64,000 nt of DNA from positions 1,116,001 to 1,180,000 of the forward strand of contig NC_014618.1 of assembly GCF_000164865.1 (NCBI RefSeq), written 5' to 3'. The DNA comes from [Enterobacter] lignolyticus SCF1. GTDB lineage: Bacteria > Pseudomonadota > Gammaproteobacteria > Enterobacterales > Enterobacteriaceae. The notes beneath the pieces are model-generated. The model saw only the letters and a list, made by a program, of their open reading frames with translations. It made no database searches and was not told the origin of the DNA. Each line of letters opens with the position of its first letter. Within the stretch, counting starts at the first letter, position 1. Of the stretch, positions 44,357 through 52,695 are shown one piece after another. Made by a program: the position numbers and the translations under genes.

Positions 44357-44950
44357 ATGAGTAGTAAAGAACAGAAAACGCCTGAGGGGCAAGCCCCGGA
44401 AGAAACTATCAAGGACCAGCACGAAGAGGTTGAGGCGGTAGAGCCTGGAGCTTCTGCTGAGCAGGTGGATCCGCGCGATGAAAAAATTGCGAATCTGGAA
44501 GCTCAGCTCGTCGAGGCCCAGAACCGCGAGCGCGACGGCGTCCTGCGCGTTAAGGCAGAGATGGAAAACCTGCGTCGTCGTACTGAACTGGATGTCGAAA
44601 AGGCGCATAAATTTGCGCTGGAGAAGTTTGTGAACGAACTTCTGCCGGTTATCGACAGCCTGGATCGCGCACTGGAAGTGGCTGATAAATCAAACCCGGA
44701 CCTGACGCCGATGGTGGAAGGTATTGAGCTGACGCTGAAGTCGATGCTCGACGTGGTGCGTAAGTTTGGCGTGGAAGTCGTGGGCGACATCAATGTGCCG
44801 ATGGATCCGAACGTGCATCAGGCGATTGCCATGGTTGAGTCTGACGACGTGGCGCCGGGCAATGTCCTGATGGTGATGCAGAAGGGCTATACCCTGAACG
44901 GGCGCACGATTCGCGCCGCGATGGTGTCTGTCGCGAAAGCCAAAGGCTGA
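44357..44950 (+). CDS. grpE: DnaK nucleotide-exchange factor GrpE
   Basis: 197 aa. Long acidic N-terminal helix (EKIANLEAQLVEAQNRERDGVLRVKAEMENLRRRTELDVEKAHKFALEKFVNELLPVIDSLDRALE) and C-terminal beta domain (MDPNVHQAIAMVESDDVAPGNVLMVMQKGYTLNGRTIRAAMVSVAK). Releases ADP from DnaK. Heat-shock promoter upstream and terminator downstream, so a single-gene unit. Confidence 0.97.
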   Translation: MSSKEQKTPEGQAPEETIKDQHEEVEAVEPGASAEQVDPRDEKIANLEAQLVEAQNRERDGVLRVKAEMENLRRRTELDVEKAHKFALEKFVNELLPVIDSLDRALEVADKSNPDLTPMVEGIELTLKSMLDVVRKFGVEVVGDINVPMDPNVHQAIAMVESDDVAPGNVLMVMQKGYTLNGRTIRAAMVSVAKAKG

Positions 44951-44970
44951 TATTACCGTTCGCCGTATGC

Positions 44971-45001
44971 AAACCCCCTCCGTCGCGGAGGGGGTTTTTT
45001 G
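44971..45001 (+). terminator. grpE terminator
   Basis: AACCCCCTCCGTCGCGGAGG followed by GGGTTTTTT: 8-bp GC stem then a T-run, also usable for the convergent yfjD. Confidence 0.88.
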
Positions 45002-46288
45002 TTATTCCGCCACGCTTTCCCGCAGCGATTTTACCGGCACCACTTTCACCTGCTTAATCATATTCTCCTGCACATCAAGAATATCGATGTCGTAGTGGTT
45101 GATGCGCACGCGCGTGCCGATGGCGGGAATTTCCTCCAGCGCTTCCAGAATGATGCCGTTAATCGTACGGGCGTCATCCTCCGGCAGGTGCCAGTTGAAG
45201 GCCTTATTCAGCTCGCGCACGTTGGCGCTGCCGTCGATAATCACCGAACCGTCGTTCTGCGGGGTTACCTCCTCCGCCAGCGAAGGCGACATCGAGGTGG
45301 TGAAATCGCCGACGATCTCTTCAAGGATGTCCTCCACGGTGACCAGCCCCTGAATATCGCCGTATTCATCGACCACCAGGCCGACTTTCTTCTTATTGCG
45401 CTGGAATTTGACCAGTTGCGTGCTGAGCGGGGTGCCTTCCGGCACGAAATAGATTTCGTCGGCGGCGCGCAGCATTACCTCTTTGGTGAACTCATTTTTC
45501 TCGGTCATCAGGCGGTAAGCCTCGCGCACGCGCAGCATGCTGATGGCGTCGTCCAGAGAATCGCGGTACAGCACAATGCGGCCATGGGGCGAATGCGTCA
45601 GCTGGCGGACAATCGATTTCCAGTCGTCGTTGATGTCAATGCCGACAATTTCGTTGCGCGGCACCATGATGTCGTCAACGCTGACCTTTTCCAGATCCAG
45701 CACCGACAGCAGCATGTCCTGATTGCGCCGCGAGATCTGCGAGCGCGATTCGTTAACGATGGTGCGCAGCTCATCTTTGCTTAACGCCGCGCTCATCGCG
45801 GCATCGGTCCGGATACCCATCATGCGCATCAGAATGCGGGTGATGGTGTTGAGCAGCCAGACCAGCGGCATCATTAACACCTGCAGCGGCGCGAGCAGGA
45901 AGCTGCTGGGATAGGCCACCTTTTCGGGATACAGCGCGGCGATGGTTTTTGGCAGGACCTCCGCGAACACCAGCACCACGAACGTCAGCACGCCGGTGGC
46001 GATTGCGACGCCCGCATCGCCGTACAGACGCATCCCGACGATAGTGCCCAGCGCCGAGGCCAGAATATTGACGAGGTTGTTGCCGATAAGCACAAGGCTA
46101 ATGAGGCGATCGGGCTTACGCAGCAGCTTTTCGACGCGTTTTGCCGAACTGTTGCCCTGCTTTGCCATATGACGCAGGCGGTAGCGATTGAGCGTCATCA
46201 TGCCGGTTTCCGAACCGGAGAAATAAGCGGAAATGACCACCATGATGATCAGCGTGACGATCAGCGTAGTGGTAGAGATATGTTCCAA
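45002..46288 (-). CDS. yfjD: CNNM/CorC-type membrane protein YfjD
   Basis: 428 aa (also named CorB). DUF21 membrane domain with four hydrophobic segments (TTTLIVTLIIMVVISAYFSGSETGMMTLNRYRLRHM...), two CBS motifs around 200-330 (MVPRNEIVGIDINDDW; VDEYGDIQGLVTVEDILEEIVGDF), and a C-terminal CorC_HlyC domain. Linked to magnesium/cobalt efflux. It lies 18 bp downstream of ypjD in the same orientation, suggesting an operon. Confidence 0.95.
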   Translation of the reverse strand: MEHISTTTLIVTLIIMVVISAYFSGSETGMMTLNRYRLRHMAKQGNSSAKRVEKLLRKPDRLISLVLIGNNLVNILASALGTIVGMRLYGDAGVAIATGVLTFVVLVFAEVLPKTIAALYPEKVAYPSSFLLAPLQVLMMPLVWLLNTITRILMRMMGIRTDAAMSAALSKDELRTIVNESRSQISRRNQDMLLSVLDLEKVSVDDIMVPRNEIVGIDINDDWKSIVRQLTHSPHGRIVLYRDSLDDAISMLRVREAYRLMTEKNEFTKEVMLRAADEIYFVPEGTPLSTQLVKFQRNKKKVGLVVDEYGDIQGLVTVEDILEEIVGDFTTSMSPSLAEEVTPQNDGSVIIDGSANVRELNKAFNWHLPEDDARTINGIILEALEEIPAIGTRVRINHYDIDILDVQENMIKQVKVVPVKSLRESVAE

Positions 46289-46306
46289 CTGAGATTCCTT
46301 TAGTGC

Positions 46307-47098
46307 TTAGCCTACGAACTGCTGCAGAACGCGGCTGCCAAAATAGGCCAGCGTCAGAATGCCGGCGCCGGCCACGTTAAACCAGACGACGCGGCGCCCG
46401 CGCCAGCCTTCATGATAGTGGCCCCATAACAACACGATATAGACAAACCACGCGACAATAGAAAGGACGGCCTTGTCGATATTTTCCGTGCTGAACAGGT
46501 TATGCATATAAAACAGGCCGGTACACAGCGTCAGCGTCAGCAGTACGACGCCGACCTGGGTGATATGAAACATCTTGCGTTCAATGCTCATCAGCGGCGG
46601 CATTTCGCTACTGAAGGCCAGCTTTTTGTTTTTCAGCTGATAGTCTATCCACGCCAGCTGCAGCGCGTAGAGCGCGGCGATGATGAGCGTCGCGTAGGCG
46701 AAGAGCGACAGGCCGATATGCACCATCATGCCGGGCGTCGCCTCAAGGTGCGTGATGAACTCATTGGGCATAAAGGTGGCCAGCGCCAGGTTTATCAGCG
46801 CAAAGGCGTAGACAATCGGCAGCAGCAGCCAGCCGCGGTTGCGCGACGCAACGATGGTCATTACCGTACAAATCATCAGGCTGACCAGCGAGCCGACGTT
46901 GAGCAGGCTCAGGTTTTGTCCGTTTTCGCCGCCCGGCAGGATGCGCGCCTCGAGCGCGAAGGCGTGGCAGATGAGCGCGATGACGGCGGATAAAATAGCC
47001 ATGCGCCGCCAGCCGCTGTTTTTTTGCAGCAGGCCGGGAATGATCAGCGCGAGGCTGATGGAGTAGGCGACAAGCGCGAGCAGGGCAAAAACAGGCAT
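46307..47098 (-). CDS. ypjD: Cytochrome-c-assembly-like inner-membrane protein YpjD
   Basis: 263 aa (also named CorE). Eight hydrophobic segments; the HMM-like core HLEATPGMMVHIGLSLFAYATLIIAALYALQL and AWFVYIVLLWGHYHEGWRGRRVVWFNVAGAGIL match the CcmC/CcsA-type fold, including the WGHYHxGWRG motif. Precise role unresolved; grouped with yfjD in magnesium/cobalt resistance. Confidence 0.94.
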   Translation of the reverse strand: MPVFALLALVAYSISLALIIPGLLQKNSGWRRMAILSAVIALICHAFALEARILPGGENGQNLSLLNVGSLVSLMICTVMTIVASRNRGWLLLPIVYAFALINLALATFMPNEFITHLEATPGMMVHIGLSLFAYATLIIAALYALQLAWIDYQLKNKKLAFSSEMPPLMSIERKMFHITQVGVVLLTLTLCTGLFYMHNLFSTENIDKAVLSIVAWFVYIVLLWGHYHEGWRGRRVVWFNVAGAGILTLAYFGSRVLQQFVG

Positions 47099-47262
47099 AA
47101 AGATGTCGACGTCGGCGTGTTATGAAAGAGAATCAGTATAACGTTACGTGACGTCTGCTCCAACCGTTGCATCACAACTCGCATGGTGTCGTGTTATACT
47201 GCGGCAAATTTCTGTCTATGTGTCGCGATGGCGACCACCGTTTCCACCTCAGGCGAGAGACA

Positions 47263-48624
47263 ATGTTTGATAATTTAACCGATCGTTTATCGCGTACGCT
47301 GCGCAACATCAGCGGCCGTGGACGCCTTACTGAAGAAAACGTTAAAGAAACGCTGCGCGAAGTGCGCATGGCGCTGCTGGAGGCCGATGTCGCCCTGCCG
47401 GTCGTGCGCGATTTTATCAACCGCGTTAAAGAGAAAGCGGTTGGTCATGAAGTCAATAAAAGCCTGACCCCGGGCCAGGAATTCGTCAAAATCGTCCGCA
47501 ACGAGCTGGTGGCGGCGATGGGCGAAGAGAACCAGAGCCTGAACCTGGCCGCGCAGCCGCCGGCCGTCGTGCTGATGGCCGGCCTGCAGGGTGCGGGTAA
47601 AACCACAAGCGTCGGTAAGCTCGGTAAATTCCTGCGCGAGAAGCACAAGAAGAAGGTGCTGGTGGTGTCCGCCGACGTTTATCGCCCGGCGGCGATCAAA
47701 CAGCTGGAAACGCTGGCGCAGCAGGTCGGCGTGGATTTCTTCCCGTCCGACGTCGCACAGAAGCCGGTCGATATCGTTAACGCGGCGCTGAAAGAGGCGA
47801 AGCTGAAATTCTACGACGTGCTGCTGGTGGATACCGCCGGTCGTCTGCACGTCGATGAAGCGATGATGGATGAAATCAAACAGGTTCATGCGTCCATCAA
47901 TCCGGTAGAGACCCTGTTTGTCGTCGACGCCATGACCGGCCAGGATGCGGCGAATACCGCGAAAGCCTTTAACGAAGCGCTGCCGCTCACCGGCGTGGTG
48001 CTGACGAAGGTTGACGGCGACGCCCGCGGCGGCGCGGCGCTCTCGATTCGCCATATCACCGGTAAGCCGATTAAATTCCTCGGCGTCGGTGAGAAAACCG
48101 ACGCGCTGGAGCCGTTCCACCCGGACCGTATCGCCTCCCGTATTCTCGGCATGGGCGACGTGCTGTCGCTGATCGAAGATATCGAAAGCAAGGTTGACCG
48201 CGCGCAGGCGGAAAAGCTGGCGTCTAAACTGAAGAAGGGCGACGGTTTTGACCTGACCGACTTCCTGGAGCAGCTCCGCCAGATGAAAAATATGGGCGGT
48301 ATGGCGAGCCTGATGGGCAAGCTGCCGGGCATGGGCCAGATTCCGGACAACGTTAAAGCGCAGATGGATGACAAAGTGCTGGTGCGTATGGAGGCTATCA
48401 TCAACTCGATGACCCTCAAAGAGCGCGCTAACCCGGAGATCATCAAAGGCTCCCGTAAACGCCGTATTGCCGCCGGTTGCGGCATGCAGGTACAGGACGT
48501 TAACCGTCTTCTGAAACAGTTCGACGACATGCAGCGCATGATGAAGAAAATGAAGAAGGGCGGCCTGGCGAAAATGATGCGCGGAATGAAAGGGATGATG
48601 CCGCCGGGCTTTCCGGGGCGCTAA
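47263..48624 (+). CDS. ffh: Signal recognition particle protein Ffh
   Basis: 453 aa from ATG 47263 (MFDNLTDRLSRTL; GGCGAGAGA upstream), same as E. coli; an ORF extension to 47167 overlaps the promoter. NG domain: GLQGAGKTTSVGKLG (P-loop), DTAGR, TKVDGDARGGAALS. C-terminal M domain rich in methionines (MQRMMKKMKKGGLAKMMRGMKGMMPPG) binds 4.5S RNA and signal peptides. Delivers nascent membrane proteins to FtsY. Confidence 0.97.
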   Translation: MFDNLTDRLSRTLRNISGRGRLTEENVKETLREVRMALLEADVALPVVRDFINRVKEKAVGHEVNKSLTPGQEFVKIVRNELVAAMGEENQSLNLAAQPPAVVLMAGLQGAGKTTSVGKLGKFLREKHKKKVLVVSADVYRPAAIKQLETLAQQVGVDFFPSDVAQKPVDIVNAALKEAKLKFYDVLLVDTAGRLHVDEAMMDEIKQVHASINPVETLFVVDAMTGQDAANTAKAFNEALPLTGVVLTKVDGDARGGAALSIRHITGKPIKFLGVGEKTDALEPFHPDRIASRILGMGDVLSLIEDIESKVDRAQAEKLASKLKKGDGFDLTDFLEQLRQMKNMGGMASLMGKLPGMGQIPDNVKAQMDDKVLVRMEAIINSMTLKERANPEIIKGSRKRRIAAGCGMQVQDVNRLLKQFDDMQRMMKKMKKGGLAKMMRGMKGMMPPGFPGR

Positions 48625-48679
48625 TCGCTTTAGAGATTGCAATTCGTACGAAAATGAGTAAAATTTTCGGGCTTTTAAT

Positions 48680-48722
48680 ATGACACCGGGCTCCGTTCCT
48701 CGATGGGGCCCGGTTGTTTTAT
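48680..48722 (+). terminator. Hairpin between ffh and the rpsP operon
   Basis: ACCGGGC ... GCCCGGT stem with a 16-nt loop, followed by TGTTTTATT, 18 bp before the rpsP start. It can end ffh transcription or act as a leader attenuator of the rpsP operon. Confidence 0.5.
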
Positions 48723-48739
48723 TCACACAAGAGGATGTT

Positions 48740-48988
48740 ATGGTAACTATTCGTTTAGCACGTCACGGCGCTAAAAAGCGTCCGTTCTACCAGGTTGTCG
48801 TTGCAGACAGCCGTAATGCACGCAACGGTCGCTTCATTGAGCGCGTTGGTTTCTTCAACCCGATCGCTTCTGGCGCGGAACAAGAAACCCGTCTGGATCT
48901 GGATCGTATCGCTCACTGGGTTGGCCTGGGCGCTACTGTTTCCGATCGCGTTGCAACGCTGATCAAAGCAGCAAACAAAGCAGCTTAA
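48740..48988 (+). CDS. rpsP: 30S ribosomal protein S16
   Basis: 82 aa from ATG 48740 (MVTIRLARHGAKKRPFYQVVVADSR), AAGAGGA upstream; an earlier start at 48680 would lie in the hairpin and is rejected. First gene of rpsP-rimM-trmD-rplS. Confidence 0.98.
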   Translation: MVTIRLARHGAKKRPFYQVVVADSRNARNGRFIERVGFFNPIASGAEQETRLDLDRIAHWVGLGATVSDRVATLIKAANKAA

Positions 48989-49006
48989 TCTGTCACGGTG
49001 GTCATG

Positions 49007-49555
49007 ATGAGCAAGCAAGACGCCGCGAAAGCGCCCGTTGAACCGATTGTTCTCGGAAAAATGGGTTCTTGCTACGGTATCCGTGGTTGGCTCAGAGTGT
49101 TTTCCTCCACCGAAGACGCCGAAAGCATTTTTGACTATCAGCCCTGGTTTATCCAGAAGGCGGGTCAGTGGCAGGCTGTTGAGCTGGAAGGCTGGCGCCA
49201 CCACAATCAGGACATCATCATCAAGCTGAAAGGCGTTGACGATCGTGATGCCGCGAATCTGCTGACCAATTGCGAAATTGTCGTGGATTCTTCGCAGTTG
49301 CCGGAGCTGGAAGAGGGTGACTACTACTGGAAAGACCTGATGGGCTGCCAGGTAGTGACCACCGAAGGCTACGATCTCGGTAAAGTCATCGACATGATGG
49401 AAACCGGGTCCAATGACGTTCTCGTCATCAAGGCAAACCTGAAAGATGCGTTTGGTATCAAGGAGCGGTTGGTTCCGTTCCTCGATGGGCAGGTTATCAA
49501 GAAAGTCGATCTCACTACGCGTACTATCGAAGTAGATTGGGATCCTGGTTTTTAA
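49007..49555 (+). CDS. rimM: 16S rRNA-processing protein RimM
   Basis: 182 aa from ATG 49007 (MSKQDAAKAPVEPIVLGKMGSCYGIRGWLRV). N-terminal RimM barrel and C-terminal PRC barrel (VVTTEGYDLGKVIDMMETGSNDVLVI). Helps mature the 30S head with S19. A GTG at 48998 is in frame but lacks support. Confidence 0.96.
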   Translation: MSKQDAAKAPVEPIVLGKMGSCYGIRGWLRVFSSTEDAESIFDYQPWFIQKAGQWQAVELEGWRHHNQDIIIKLKGVDDRDAANLLTNCEIVVDSSQLPELEEGDYYWKDLMGCQVVTTEGYDLGKVIDMMETGSNDVLVIKANLKDAFGIKERLVPFLDGQVIKKVDLTTRTIEVDWDPGF

Positions 49556-49600
49556 AACCTCCGGATTAACGGTAAAAGACGGCACTATGGGGATTGGCTT

Positions 49601-50368
49601 GTGTTTATTGGTGTAGTTAGCCTGTTTCCTGAAATGTTTCGCGCAATTACCGACTACGGGGTAACTGGCCGGGCAGTAAAAAATGGCCTGCTGAGCATCC
49701 ACAGCTGGAGTCCTCGCGACTTCGCGCATGACCGGCACCGTACCGTGGACGATCGTCCTTACGGTGGCGGACCGGGGATGTTAATGATGGTGCATCCCTT
49801 ACGGGATGCGATTCATGCAGCAAAAGCCGCGGCAGGTGAAGGTGCAAAGGTGATTTATCTTTCGCCTCAGGGACGCAAGCTTGATCAAGCGGGCGTCAGC
49901 GAACTGGCTACCAGTCAGAAACTGATTCTGGTGTGCGGTCGTTACGAAGGGATAGATGAGCGTGTAATTCAGACCGAGATTGACGAAGAATGGTCTATCG
50001 GCGATTACGTTCTCAGCGGTGGAGAGTTACCGGCGATGACGCTGATTGACTCCGTCGCCCGGTTTATTCCGGGCGTGCTGGGCCATGAAGCCTCTGCAAC
50101 GGAAGATTCCTTTGCAGATGGGTTGCTGGACTGTCCGCACTATACCCGCCCTGAAGTGTTGGAAGGCATGGAGGTTCCGGCAGTGTTACTGTCTGGCAAC
50201 CATGCTGAGATACGTCGCTGGCGCCTGAAGCAGTCGCTGGGCCGTACCTGGCTGAGAAGACCTGAACTTCTGGAAAACCTGGCTCTGACTGAAGAGCAAT
50301 CGAGGTTGCTGGCCGAGTTCAAAACTGAACACGCGTCGCAGCAACATAAACATGATGGGATGGCTTAA
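49601..50368 (+). CDS. trmD: tRNA (guanine37-N1)-methyltransferase TrmD
   Basis: 255 aa, GTG start. SPOUT knot methylase: FIGVVSLFPEMFRAITDYGVTGRAV, PYGGGPGMLMMVHPLRDAI, LVCGRYEGIDERVI, IGDYVLSGGELPAMTLID. Methylates G37 of tRNAs to prevent +1 frameshifting. Third gene of the S16 operon. Confidence 0.97.
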   Translation: MFIGVVSLFPEMFRAITDYGVTGRAVKNGLLSIHSWSPRDFAHDRHRTVDDRPYGGGPGMLMMVHPLRDAIHAAKAAAGEGAKVIYLSPQGRKLDQAGVSELATSQKLILVCGRYEGIDERVIQTEIDEEWSIGDYVLSGGELPAMTLIDSVARFIPGVLGHEASATEDSFADGLLDCPHYTRPEVLEGMEVPAVLLSGNHAEIRRWRLKQSLGRTWLRRPELLENLALTEEQSRLLAEFKTEHASQQHKHDGMA

Positions 50369-50408
50369 AGCCCCTAATATCAGTTTACCCAGGATAAGAG
50401 ATTAAATT

Positions 50409-50756
50409 ATGAGCAACATTATTAAGCAAATTGAACAAGAACAGATGAAGCAGGACGTACCTTCCTTCCGCCCGGGCGATACCGTGGAAGTGAAAGTATG
50501 GGTTGTTGAAGGTTCCAAAAAACGTCTGCAGGCATTCGAGGGCGTGGTTATCGCTATTCGTAACCGCGGTCTGCACTCTGCATTCACTGTTCGTAAAATT
50601 TCCAACGGCGAAGGCGTTGAGCGTGTCTTCCAGACTCACTCTCCGGTAGTTGACAGCATTGCTGTTAAACGTCGTGGTGCTGTACGTAAAGCTAAACTGT
50701 ACTACCTGCGTGAGCGCACTGGTAAGTCTGCTCGTATCAAAGAGCGTCTTAACTAA
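50409..50756 (+). CDS. rplS: 50S ribosomal protein L19
   Basis: 115 aa, complete: MSNIIKQIEQEQMKQDVPSF, RPGDTVEVKVWVVEGSKKRLQAFEGVVIAIRNRGL, ...RERTGKSARIKERLN. Last gene of the operon, followed by a strong terminator. The P2-like prophage starts just beyond. Confidence 0.98.
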   Translation: MSNIIKQIEQEQMKQDVPSFRPGDTVEVKVWVVEGSKKRLQAFEGVVIAIRNRGLHSAFTVRKISNGEGVERVFQTHSPVVDSIAVKRRGAVRKAKLYYLRERTGKSARIKERLN

Positions 50757-50783
50757 GATTCGCTTATGCGACATCCCGCTTGA

Positions 50784-50814
50784 AAAGGGCTGGCCGAAAG
50801 GCCGGCCCTTTTTT
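50784..50814 (+). terminator. rplS operon terminator
   Basis: AAAAGGGCTGGCCGAAAGGC followed by CGGCCCTTTTTT: GGGC.GGCC stem with GAAA loop and a T-run. Confidence 0.9.
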
Positions 50815-50834
50815 CATATACCGCGGCTCTGAGA

Positions 50835-50863
50835 TAAAAAAACCTGCGGCTGCAGGCTTTTTA
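50835..50863 (-). terminator. Terminator downstream of prophage ogr
   Basis: Minus strand AAAAAGCCTGCAGCCGCAGG then TTTTTTT; stem CCTGC/GCAGG. It lies between the L19 terminator and ogr, so the prophage attachment site is probably within 50.76-50.87 kb. Confidence 0.75.
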
Positions 50864-50870
50864 GAGAGAA

Positions 50871-51062
50871 CTACGCCTGGCGCGTTTCATGGACGGCCAG
50901 GGCTGGTTTTACAATATAACGCGCCAGCGTCTCGTGGGTGACAAAGGTACAGCCACACTCAATGTTGCGACACTGATGGTAGCGTTCCTTCGTTTCTGAG
51001 CTCAGATAGCGACTGGAACGGGCGTGCGCGGTCTGCTGACAAACAGGACAATGCATCATCAT
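50871..51062 (-). CDS. ogr: P2 Ogr/Delta-type late transcription activator
   Basis: 63 aa from ATG 51062 (MMMHCPVCQQTAHARSSRYLS; GGGGAAG upstream). Zinc finger CPVC...CRNIECGC as in Ogr/Delta. Activates the prophage late promoters. It is the last gene at the right prophage end in P2, and here adjoins rplS. Confidence 0.92.
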   Translation of the reverse strand: MMMHCPVCQQTAHARSSRYLSSETKERYHQCRNIECGCTFVTHETLARYIVKPALAVHETRQA

Positions 51063-51133
51063 ACTTCCCCTTTCAAACGATTCAGGGATAATCATAAACC
51101 TATAACTTGCAATTGCAAGTTATGGTTTGCAAT

Positions 51134-52213
51134 TTAGTCTTCAGCGATCTCATATTCTACATCCGAGGCCTGGAGTTCAAGTTCCACGCTAGTGGTAAAC
51201 CCGCTGCTGGTGAGGGAGTGGGTAAGCTGTGTGATATTCCAGGCATGATCATCAATAATGCGTTTAAACCCGCGCACGCTGACCGGGGTATCAGGCGACA
51301 GCATGACCCTGGCCTGGGCTAGCGTAATTTTGAATGACGCCGCTTCCCGCTGGAGCCTGTCCCACTCCGCCTTTGCCGCATAAATCGCTTCCTCTTTGCT
51401 ACCGCATTTTTTGGCGATCAGAAAAATATTATCCTTATCGCCAGACGTGTAATCCGCCGATGATTTCCGCTGCAGATGAATTTTGCGCTGCTGTTTTTTG
51501 GGATCGGCAGTATCTTCCCAGGTAGCGATGACGCCGGTGTAGGCGTCACGATCGGCAATGGTGAAGCTGTGCGTATGACCATCGCTGCGGTGAATCAGGG
51601 TTGGTTCTAACGCCTGACTTCCTCCCATTCGCGCGCTCCCGGCTTTGACAATCAATAGCACATCTTTTTTTACGGAAACCTCACCGCCGTAGATGTGCGC
51701 CACGCGGGTGATAAAACTGATATCGGACTCCTGTGATTGATCGATATGGCCGATTGCGGTGGCAGCCAGCGCCGGGAATACGTTAGCGGTCAGATTATTA
51801 CGACTAGCTATCGCCTCGGCGATATCGCCAAGCGTGGTGTCATGCCAGGATTGCTCCCGCGCGGTATTCATCGCGCCGCGAAAGTTGGCGCTTTTGGCGA
51901 TGATTTCGACGTAATCCGGGGCGCCAGCATGGGTGATTTGATCGACGGTGAAGGAGCCTTTGCCGATCAGGGCAAAACCCTTATAGCCGAGGTAGAGTCG
52001 AATAACGGTGCCTCGTCTGGGGAGCTCAATCAGACCGTCGGCATCGTTCAGCCTAATGGTCACTGTATCCGCTTCATATCCGCGATTGTCGGTCATCGTC
52101 AGACTGATGAGGCGCGGACCGAAGTTATGAGTCACGTCGCGTTCATCTACCAGCAGCATAAAATCGGGCGTCATCGTCCCCGCGAGGCCATTGGTTAAGG
52201 CGTCCAGCATCAA
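51134..52213 (-). CDS. P2 gpD-like late control/baseplate-hub protein
   Basis: 359 aa. Phage late control D family: DFMLLVDERDVTHNFGPRLISLTMTDNRGYEADTVTIRLNDADGLIELPRRGTVIRLYLGY and HIDQSQESDISFITRVAHIYGGEVSVKKDVLL. Structural hub/tail tip protein of Myoviridae. Its start overlaps the gpU stop by 4 bp. Confidence 0.93.
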   Translation of the reverse strand: MMLDALTNGLAGTMTPDFMLLVDERDVTHNFGPRLISLTMTDNRGYEADTVTIRLNDADGLIELPRRGTVIRLYLGYKGFALIGKGSFTVDQITHAGAPDYVEIIAKSANFRGAMNTAREQSWHDTTLGDIAEAIASRNNLTANVFPALAATAIGHIDQSQESDISFITRVAHIYGGEVSVKKDVLLIVKAGSARMGGSQALEPTLIHRSDGHTHSFTIADRDAYTGVIATWEDTADPKKQQRKIHLQRKSSADYTSGDKDNIFLIAKKCGSKEEAIYAAKAEWDRLQREAASFKITLAQARVMLSPDTPVSVRGFKRIIDDHAWNITQLTHSLTSSGFTTSVELELQASDVEYEIAED

Positions 52214-52677
52214 CTTACCCCCACGGCTGCCAGCTTATCGGCAGCATCGTTCATCAGCCGTGTAGCCTGATCTTTGAGATTGCCAAACATGGCGGTAAGT
52301 GATTCATCCACGCGGGTTAGGGTCAGGGTAAAATCAATTTTGCGGGGTTGACCATCGGAATAAAACTCGGTTCCTGTCTCCTCGATATTCTTGATGACAT
52401 ACATTCCATAAATTACGCCATTGCCGCCGATAAGCGGCCAGGCGTTACCCTGTTCAGCCATCAGGCGTAGCATGCTTAACGAGATGCGCCCGCCGGTAAG
52501 TTCCGGATACAATGCGCCCGAAACGGTAATTTCTTCGATTCCCGCACCAATAAACTGATAGGCGCTTCGTTTACCCACCTGAGCGTTGGATGCCCAGCCG
52601 TATTCTGCGCTGTGCCGCATGGAGTGATAGGGAAGGGTGCGTCGTTCGAAGACAAACATGCCCAGAGCAAGCATCAT
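52210..52677 (-). CDS. P2 gpU-like tail terminator/assembly protein
   Basis: 155 aa: ALGMFVFERRTLPYHSMRH, WASNAQVGKRSAYQFIGAGIEEITVSGALYPELTGG, IDFTLTLTRVDESLTAMFG are clear gpU signatures. Coupled to D (4-bp overlap) and 18 bp after T. Confidence 0.93.
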   Translation of the reverse strand: MMLALGMFVFERRTLPYHSMRHSAEYGWASNAQVGKRSAYQFIGAGIEEITVSGALYPELTGGRISLSMLRLMAEQGNAWPLIGGNGVIYGMYVIKNIEETGTEFYSDGQPRKIDFTLTLTRVDESLTAMFGNLKDQATRLMNDAADKLAAVGVS

Positions 52678-52695
52678 GATTAATCCTCCCGATGG

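Noticed and set aside
47287..48726. 479-aa reading frame antisense to ffh
   Set aside because: Shadow created by ffh codon bias; ffh itself is unmistakable.
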